Part shown: positions 58,891 through 64,000 of the stretch, in pieces
Layout of the letters: each line of letters starts with the position of its first letter
How positions within the stretch are numbered: the stretch's first letter is position 1
Source: Nostoc desertorum CM1-VF14
Lineage (GTDB): Bacteria > Cyanobacteriota > Cyanobacteriia > Cyanobacteriales > Nostocaceae
DNA: 64,000 bases
Assembly (NCBI GenBank): GCA_019359245.1
Contig: JAHHHR010000022.1
Coordinates: 49,485-113,484 of the forward strand
Direction of reading: 5' to 3'
Notes under the pieces: generated by a model
Databases searched by the model: none
What the model saw: the letters and a program-made list of their open reading frames with translations, nothing else
What the model was told of the DNA's origin: nothing
Position numbers and translations under genes: made by a program

Positions 58891-58956
58891 ACACTCTGGG
58901 TAATCTAAACAACCTATCAAACTTTGTAAATGGGGTTTTTCCAATGCCCTATGCCC

Positions 58957-59060
58957 CAATACAGTTCAGTTAAGCTTTTTTCTCTCCCCCTGCCTCCCCT
59001 GCCTCCCCTGCTCCCCCTGCCTGCCTTAACAGATAATATTTGCTTAACTAAACCGTATTG
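58957..59060. mobile_element. MITE-like element, 104 bp, with heptamer core
   Basis: Ends CAATACAGTTCAGTTAAGC (58957-58975) and GCTTAACTAAACCGTATTG (59042-59060) are inverted with 17/19 identity. The interior is a CTCCCCCTGCCTCCCCTGCC-type heptamer array (58986-59026). Left-end copies of the same element occur at 21122-21140 and near 7690. The region 58891-59207 has no gene. Confidence 0.75.
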
Positions 59061-59207
59061 CCCAATCCCCAATCATTAAAATATGCCAAGTAAATATGCT
59101 TTAGCTGACTGAGACTGTCACGATCATAGAGTAAAGAGTAAAAGGCAATCTATTTTGACTTTTAACTTTCTCCTTTTGTTCAACTTTCCACAAGGGTAGG
59201 TTTAATC

Positions 59208-60251
59208 TTGACTAAATTGAAGGTTGGTATCAATGGCTTCGGTCGAATCGGGCGACTTGTGCTTCGCGCTGGCATCGATAACCCCAACATTGAGTTTATA
59301 GGCATTAACGACCTAGTACCACCAGATAACCTCGCTTACCTATTAAAATACGACTCAACCCACGGCAGATTAAAGCACAAGGTTGAAGCCAAGGAAGATG
59401 GTATCCTCATTGACGGACACTTCATTCCTTGCGTGTCGGTGAGGAATCCAGCAGAGTTACCTTGGGGAAAATTAGGTGCAGATTATGTGGTGGAAGCTAC
59501 CGGACTCTTCACTGACCACGAAGGAGCCGCAAACCACCTGAAAGCAGGTGCAAAGCGAGTAGTAATTTCTGCTCCCACCAAAGATCCAGATCGAGTTACT
59601 ACCCTACTAATGGGTGTAAATCATCACTTGTTTGACCCCAGCAAGGATATCATTGTCTCTAATGCTAGCTGCACTACAAACTGTCTAGCTCCCATAGCTA
59701 AGGTCATCAATGATAACTTTGGGTTGACCGAAGGGTTAATGACCACAGTTCATGCCATGACTGCTACCCAGCCAACTGTAGACGGCCCCAGTAAGAAAGA
59801 CTGGCGGGGTGGTCGAGGTGCAAGCCAGAATATTATTCCTTCTTCCACAGGCGCAGCTAAAGCTGTAGCGTTGGTTTTACCAGAATTGAAGGGCAGGTTA
59901 ACTGGTATGGCATTACGAGTTCCGACTCCTGATGTCTCTGTAGTTGATTTAACTTTCAAAACTGCCAAAGCTACTAGTTATAAAGAAATCTGTGCTGCCA
60001 TGAAGGAGGCTGCCGCAGGTGCTCTAGCGGGTATTTTGGGTTACACAGATGAAGAAGTAGTTTCTACAGATTTTCAAGGCGATACCCATTCTAGTATCTT
60101 CGATGCAGGTGCTGGGATTGAGTTGAACTCCAACTTCTTTAAAGTAATTGCCTGGTATGACAACGAGTGGGGCTACTCGAATCGCGTGATTGACCTGATG
60201 TTATCTATGTCACAGAAGGAAAAACTCGCACCGACAGCTGCTGTGGTTTGA
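59208..60251 (+). CDS. gap1: Glyceraldehyde-3-phosphate dehydrogenase, type I
   Basis: 347 residues. NAD-binding GINGFGRIGRLVLRAG (7-22) with Asp35 in GINDL, catalytic SNASCTTNCLAP (Cys155), and His182 in TVHAMTATQ. It catalyses oxidation of glyceraldehyde 3-phosphate in glycolysis. The sequence is of the Gap1 type (GINDLVPPDNLAYLLKYDST), which in cyanobacteria is the catabolic NAD enzyme, as opposed to the photosynthetic Gap2; this is by family resemblance. Start TTG 59208 with AAGGGTAGG upstream. The next genes, pyk and tal, are on the same strand but separated by repeats. Confidence 0.92.
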   Translation: MTKLKVGINGFGRIGRLVLRAGIDNPNIEFIGINDLVPPDNLAYLLKYDSTHGRLKHKVEAKEDGILIDGHFIPCVSVRNPAELPWGKLGADYVVEATGLFTDHEGAANHLKAGAKRVVISAPTKDPDRVTTLLMGVNHHLFDPSKDIIVSNASCTTNCLAPIAKVINDNFGLTEGLMTTVHAMTATQPTVDGPSKKDWRGGRGASQNIIPSSTGAAKAVALVLPELKGRLTGMALRVPTPDVSVVDLTFKTAKATSYKEICAAMKEAAAGALAGILGYTDEEVVSTDFQGDTHSSIFDAGAGIELNSNFFKVIAWYDNEWGYSNRVIDLMLSMSQKEKLAPTAAVV

Positions 60252-60310
60252 TTGGTCATTAGTTATTAGTCATTGGTCATTGGTCATTAACTTTTGACTT
60301 TTGGCCCTTG
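60252..60310. repeat. CATTGGT/CATTAGT heptamer repeats
   Basis: Directly after the gap1 stop: about six GGTCATT/AGTCATT heptamers, then a stretch of CTTTTGACTTTTGG-type repeats (60290-60325). Same family as 10806-10850 and 14408-14438. Confidence 0.75.
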
Positions 60311-60472
60311 ACTTTTGGGATTTGGGTCAAATGGTAAATACCGCGAAAACAAAACGCCATTTAGTATTTTTATTTACGAAACCAGTGATATAAAGCACAT
60401 GTTAATTTGCATGGCTTAGGCGATCGCTCACACCATCCAAATTTGCAGGTTACTCCTCAACCCCTAATCCCT

Positions 60473-61903
60473 ATGCGTCGAACCAAAATCATTTGTACTG
60501 TTGGCCCGGCTACATCTGCACCCGAAAAGCTGCAAGCCTTGGTAAAAGCTGGAATGAATGTGGCACGGCTGAATTTTTCCCACGGGGCTTATGAATTCCA
60601 CGCCCAAACTGCTCACTATCTCAGACAAATTAGTAATGAGCAGCAAAAGCCGATCGCAATTATGCAAGACCTGTGTGGCCCGAAGATTCGTTTGGGAACT
60701 TTACCACCGGAAGGGTTAAATTTAGAAGCTGGTACTGAAGTCACCTTTGTTTTACAAGAAAAGGGTGAGAGCATCGACGAACTACCTCTACCATTGCCGA
60801 CTTTGTTCGCAATGGTGCGACCAGGCGAACCAATTTTAATTAATGATGGTCGCGTCAAGTTGATTGTTACCGATCGCGATGCCGATCGCATTCGCGCCCA
60901 AGTGAAAATTGGCGGGTTAATTTCCACGCACAAAGGAGTAAACCTACCACAAACTCCTTTACCTGTTAGTTCGATCACCGAAAAAGACTTGCTGGATCTG
61001 CGTTTTGGGATTCAGTTGGGTGTAGACTGGGTAGCGGTGTCCTTTGTGCGATCGCCACAAGACTTAGAACCCGCCAAGCGAATGATTGAAGCTGCTGGTG
61101 CTTCCATTCGCTTAATTGCCAAAATCGAAAGAGCAGAAGCAGTAGAGAGTTTTGACTCCATTCTGAAGGTTGCGGACGCGATTATGATTGCTCGTGGCGA
61201 TTTAGGGGTAGAAGTGCCAATTCACGAAGTCCCCCTAATTCAAAAAGATATTATTCGTCGTTGCAATCGTGCTGGCAAGCCGGTGATTACAGCCACCCAA
61301 ATGCTAGAGTCGATGATTAGCGCCCCCGATCCCACCCGCGCCGAAGCAACCGATGTTGCCAACTCTATCTTAGATGGTACGGATGCAGTAATGCTTTCTG
61401 GTGAAACAGCTGTGGGGCAATATCCCATCGCCGCCGTCGAGATGATGCACAATATCGCCGTGCGGACAGAACAGGCTCTAGATGAGGGTAGCAAACACGC
61501 TTGGTGTCATGAAGCAGGCAGTCTCAGTGTTACCGAATCTGTGGCAGAATCCGTGTGTCGCATCGCTTATGAAACAGGCTCACGAGCAATTCTCTGTAAC
61601 ACTTCATCAGGAAATACGGCGAGAATGGTGTCGAAATATCGCCCTACTTCCCCCATTATTGCTCTTACCCCTGACATCAGCGCTTATCGCCAACTAGCGC
61701 TTTCTTGGGGTGTGGAAGCTTTACTGATCCCACCAGTTCACAATGCCGAAGAGATGTTTACCAATGTAGTGAACACAGTTGTAGACATGGGTTTAGCGAA
61801 TAAGGGCGATAAAGTAGTAATTACCTCTGGTGTTCCAATTGGTAAATCAGGAACAACTAGCTTAATCAAAGTGCATTCCATTGGACAGCCAATTACTGCA
61901 TAA
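60473..61903 (+). CDS. pyk: Pyruvate kinase
   Basis: 476 residues from ATG 60473, where the family sequence (RRTKIICTVGPAT) begins; a longer frame from TTG 60407 would add a non-conserved His/Pro-rich leader. It converts phosphoenolpyruvate and ADP to pyruvate and ATP. Signature residues: NVARLNFSHG, the K/E metal site MQDLCGPKIRLG, MIARGDLGVEVP and the PK motif KPVITATQMLESM. The C-terminal effector domain is complete. It follows gap1 by about 220 bp without a clear shared transcript. Confidence 0.9.
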   Translation: MRRTKIICTVGPATSAPEKLQALVKAGMNVARLNFSHGAYEFHAQTAHYLRQISNEQQKPIAIMQDLCGPKIRLGTLPPEGLNLEAGTEVTFVLQEKGESIDELPLPLPTLFAMVRPGEPILINDGRVKLIVTDRDADRIRAQVKIGGLISTHKGVNLPQTPLPVSSITEKDLLDLRFGIQLGVDWVAVSFVRSPQDLEPAKRMIEAAGASIRLIAKIERAEAVESFDSILKVADAIMIARGDLGVEVPIHEVPLIQKDIIRRCNRAGKPVITATQMLESMISAPDPTRAEATDVANSILDGTDAVMLSGETAVGQYPIAAVEMMHNIAVRTEQALDEGSKHAWCHEAGSLSVTESVAESVCRIAYETGSRAILCNTSSGNTARMVSKYRPTSPIIALTPDISAYRQLALSWGVEALLIPPVHNAEEMFTNVVNTVVDMGLANKGDKVVITSGVPIGKSGTTSLIKVHSIGQPITA

Positions 61904-62260
61904 GGCACTTAGAATAGGGCTGTGGCTGAAGATAGTAAGCAAAATTAGGCAATGATCAAGAAAAATTGCCAGAATCAGAATTGAAGGAAGAGTAAAGAGT
62001 GTAAAGAACTGGGGAATAAATGAGAAGGAGTCAGAAGACAGAATTCAGAATTCAGAATACCCTACGTCTGAAGTCGGTACAAAGAGTCACGGAAAGAATT
62101 TTTTCTTCTCCATGATTAAAATCGCTTGCTCTAAACCTGGATTCTCCATCCAGTACTTCGACAAGCTCAGTAACCATCACACAAAATCCATTCTGAATTC
62201 TGGCTCCTGAATTCTGAATTCTTCTTCGGTAAATCCTAAACAAACATCACGGAGTATTTT
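61904..62260. repeat. Repeat-rich spacer, 357 bp, EcoRI-site inverted repeats
   Basis: AGAATTCAGAATTCAGAAT (from 62040) and ATTCTGAATTCTGGCTCCTG then AATTCTGAATTCTT (62189-62224) form an imperfect inverted pair, the same family as 28597-28715. Between them lies TACTTCGACAAGCTCAGTAA, a fragment seen elsewhere. No gene. CGGAGT before 62261 is the tal ribosome site. Confidence 0.65.
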
Positions 62261-63265
62261 ATGTCTAAGAATTTACTGGAACAATTGCGACAAGTGACTG
62301 TTGTAGTCGCAGATACAGGGGATATCCAGGCAATTGAAAAGTTCAAACCCCAAGACGCTACCACCAATCCTTCGCTGATTACTGCTGCGGCGCAGATGCC
62401 AGAATATCAGGGAATTGTCGATCAAACTTTACTCCAAGCGAAGAAAGATGCTGGAGCCGGAGCCACCCAAGCACAGATAGTTTCTCTAGCTTTTGACCGT
62501 TTGGCAGTTGCTTTTGGATTAAAGATTTTACAAATCATTCCCGGCCGGGTGTCTACGGAAGTGGATGCTCGTCTGTCTTACGATACCGAAGCTACTCTAA
62601 CTAAGGCACGGGACTTAATTGCTCAGTATAAAGCTGCTGGAATTGGCCGCGATCGCGTCTTAATTAAAATCGCCAGTACTTGGGAAGGTATTCGCGCTGC
62701 GGAAATTCTCGAAAAAGAAGGTATTCACTGTAACCTTACCTTGTTGTTTGGTCTTCACCAAGCGATCGCCTGTGCAGAAGCCGGCATTACCCTAATTTCT
62801 CCCTTCGTCGGCCGGATTCTTGACTGGTACAAAAAAGATACCGGACGCGATAGCTACCCAGCAACTGAAGATCCAGGAGTTTTGTCCGTCACCAAAATCT
62901 ACAACTACTACAAGAAATTCGGCTATAAAACCGAAGTTATGGGAGCTAGCTTCCGCAACCTTGGTGAAATAACTGAACTTGCAGGTAGTGACTTGTTGAC
63001 CATTTCGCCATCACTTTTGGCTGAATTGCAAGCAACTGTTGGAGAACTGCCACGCAAACTCGACCCTGCTAAGGCAGCAAACTTGGAAATCGAAAAGATA
63101 TCCGTTGACAAAGCTACTTATGACAAGATGCACGCCGCAGACCGCATGGCAACCGACAAACTAGATGAGGGGATCAAAGGTTTCACCAAGGCACTAGAAG
63201 ACCTTGAGAAACTTTTAGCAGACCGACTAGTTCGCCTTGAAGGAGAAGTAGTAGCAGCTCATTAA
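62261..63265 (+). CDS. tal: Transaldolase, class I
   Basis: 334 residues, full length for the TalB-type barrel enzyme. It moves a dihydroxyacetone unit between sugar phosphates in the pentose phosphate pathway. DATTNPSLI (32-40) is the family signature, Lys136 in VLIKIAST the Schiff-base lysine, Asp18/Asp21 in VADTGDI near the N-terminus, and TLLFGLHQAIACAEAGITLI follows. The C-terminal helices (KLDEGIKGFTKALEDLEKLL) are complete. ATG 62261 with CGGAGT. Its neighbours gap1 and pyk make a central-carbon group. Confidence 0.93.
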   Translation: MSKNLLEQLRQVTVVVADTGDIQAIEKFKPQDATTNPSLITAAAQMPEYQGIVDQTLLQAKKDAGAGATQAQIVSLAFDRLAVAFGLKILQIIPGRVSTEVDARLSYDTEATLTKARDLIAQYKAAGIGRDRVLIKIASTWEGIRAAEILEKEGIHCNLTLLFGLHQAIACAEAGITLISPFVGRILDWYKKDTGRDSYPATEDPGVLSVTKIYNYYKKFGYKTEVMGASFRNLGEITELAGSDLLTISPSLLAELQATVGELPRKLDPAKAANLEIEKISVDKATYDKMHAADRMATDKLDEGIKGFTKALEDLEKLLADRLVRLEGEVVAAH

Positions 63266-63337
63266 AACGTAAGCATAGTTAGTGGTTAGTGGTTGGTGAT
63301 TCAACCACTAACCATTAGTTAGTTGCATCATTCCTCA

Positions 63338-63787
63338 TTAATAACGACGGCGAATAATCTGGTATCGTCCGTAAGGCTGCCGTCGCTGGATAATCTGCCG
63401 TTGCCTAAACTGCTGCCGTGGTCGAATAATTTGGTATCGTCCGTAAGGCTGTCGGCGTCGAATATTTTGGTATCGTCCAAAGCGCTGCCGTCGTCGAATA
63501 TTTTGGTATCGTCCAAACGGCTGTCGGCGTCGAATATTTTGGTATCGTCCAAACGGCTGTCGGCGTCGGAGAAACTGCCGTCGTCGAATAATTCGGTATC
63601 GTCCTGATCGCCGTTGAGCAATTAAAAGCTCTCCGGTTTTATCTCCAACCAAGTTAGCCTCTGGTGCAACGCTCTGTTCATTGCGAGCATTACTTAGAGA
63701 AATATCTTTCGCTTCAGCTAATGAGGGCGGATACACAAAGGCACATAGCAATAGCGCTATTGAAGATAACTTCTTGAAACCTTTCAT
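63338..63787 (-). CDS. Secreted Arg/Gln/Tyr-repeat protein
   Basis: 149 residues. Signal peptide at 1-25 (KLSSIALLLCAFVYPPSLAE then AKD). The mature part after residue 60 is built of repeats around 12 residues: RRRQPFGRYQNI, RRRQRFGRYQNI, RRRQPYGRYQII and variants, about seven to eight copies; the DNA repeats 36-bp units. Very high positive charge and regularly spaced Tyr/Phe suggest binding to nucleic acid, acidic polysaccharide or membrane outside the cell. No known family. ATG at 63787; the plus-strand low-complexity frames are shadows of the repeat. Confidence 0.75.
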   Translation of the reverse strand: MKGFKKLSSIALLLCAFVYPPSLAEAKDISLSNARNEQSVAPEANLVGDKTGELLIAQRRSGRYRIIRRRQFLRRRQPFGRYQNIRRRQPFGRYQNIRRRQRFGRYQNIRRRQPYGRYQIIRPRQQFRQRQIIQRRQPYGRYQIIRRRY

Positions 63788-64000
63788 GTTTTTGCTTCTA
63801 CTAGACTTTCGGTAATAACTTTATTAAACACCTGAAAGCCAGCAAATTATCATTCATCCACTTTTTTTAAACTTAATTAGGGCTTGCTGAAAAAGAAAGA
63901 AAAGGTGACAGTCTGTAGATAAAAAGACCCTAGAAGTATATTCAGGTGCAAGGAAAGAAGGTAAAATAGCCCAAAATCCTTGCATGACAGTGGTCAGCCC
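63788..64000. other. Window end, no gene seen
   Basis: The last 213 bp hold the upstream region of the secreted repeat protein and unassigned AT-rich sequence. A gene starting beyond the window cannot be judged. Confidence 0.5.

Noticed and set aside
63323..63621. Frames with Ser/Leu or Asp repeats antisense or out of phase to the Arg-repeat gene
   Set aside because: They mirror the 36-bp repeat of the real gene and lack a start signal or signal peptide.

Overview
The window is chromosomal DNA of a filamentous cyanobacterium of the Nostoc/Anabaena type. The sequence signs are: the HIP1 octamer GCGATCGC scattered through many genes; degenerate heptanucleotide tandem repeats of the CCCCCTG and CCAATGA kind between genes; many small palindromic or MITE-like elements; and typical cyanobacterial families (CAAD protein, DUF4336, NIL-ferredoxin, TPR-carrying Ser/Thr kinases, large hybrid histidine kinases). 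Species cannot be fixed from the sequence alone. No rRNA, tRNA, CRISPR array, transposase gene or prophage was seen.

Layout. 1-9 kb: a KGG-repeat stress protein, a xylulokinase, an FMN reductase, an acetamidase/half-size TauE pair, a PemK/MazF-type toxin gene overlapping a TPR protein that ends in an antitoxin-like tail, a DUF4336 protein and a Tat-exported amine oxidase. 9-21 kb: signalling and GTPases, with a YcjF/DUF697-like GTPase, a three-PAS hybrid histidine kinase, a rhomboid homologue lacking its catalytic residues, two convergent Ser/Thr kinases and a second DUF697-type GTPase. 21-25 kb: small housekeeping genes (DUF937, PPOX-like, GNAT, ArfB, S4-domain protein), a decayed sensor fragment and a 58-residue membrane protein. 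25-30.5 kb: a large orphan SNF2/RapA-type helicase, then repeat-rich DNA holding two MITEs and a roughly 21-bp-phased iteron array upstream of a 131-residue basic coiled-coil protein.

30.5-39 kb: two FAD oxidoreductases, a beta-repeat/membrane protein, a 54-residue four-cysteine protein, a COG2509-type flavoprotein and an unrecognised 493-residue protein with a C-terminal HTH. 39-44 kb looks like a stress-protein island: two related small proteins, two lipoproteins, a CAAD protein and a PRC-barrel/DUF2382 protein. It carries shared intergenic hairpins and a paired CTAGAAACTAG site upstream of the PRC-barrel gene. 44-57 kb: LD-carboxypeptidase, dynamin-like GTPase, HPP membrane protein, a response regulator translationally overlapping a REC-wHTH-Hpt-REC-PAS-kinase, a NIL-ferredoxin, DUF3616, CHAD and a B12-binding radical SAM protein. 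57-64 kb: a 42-bp tandem repeat split by a MITE, DUF2891, then three central carbon genes on one strand (gap1, pyk, tal) separated by repeats, and an Arg/Gln/Tyr-repeat secreted protein.

The most unusual points are the TPR-antitoxin fusion, the catalytically dead rhomboid, the iteron array, the paired palindromic operator, and repeat elements that have entered coding sequence in frame (an FAD oxidoreductase and two linkers of the hybrid kinase).
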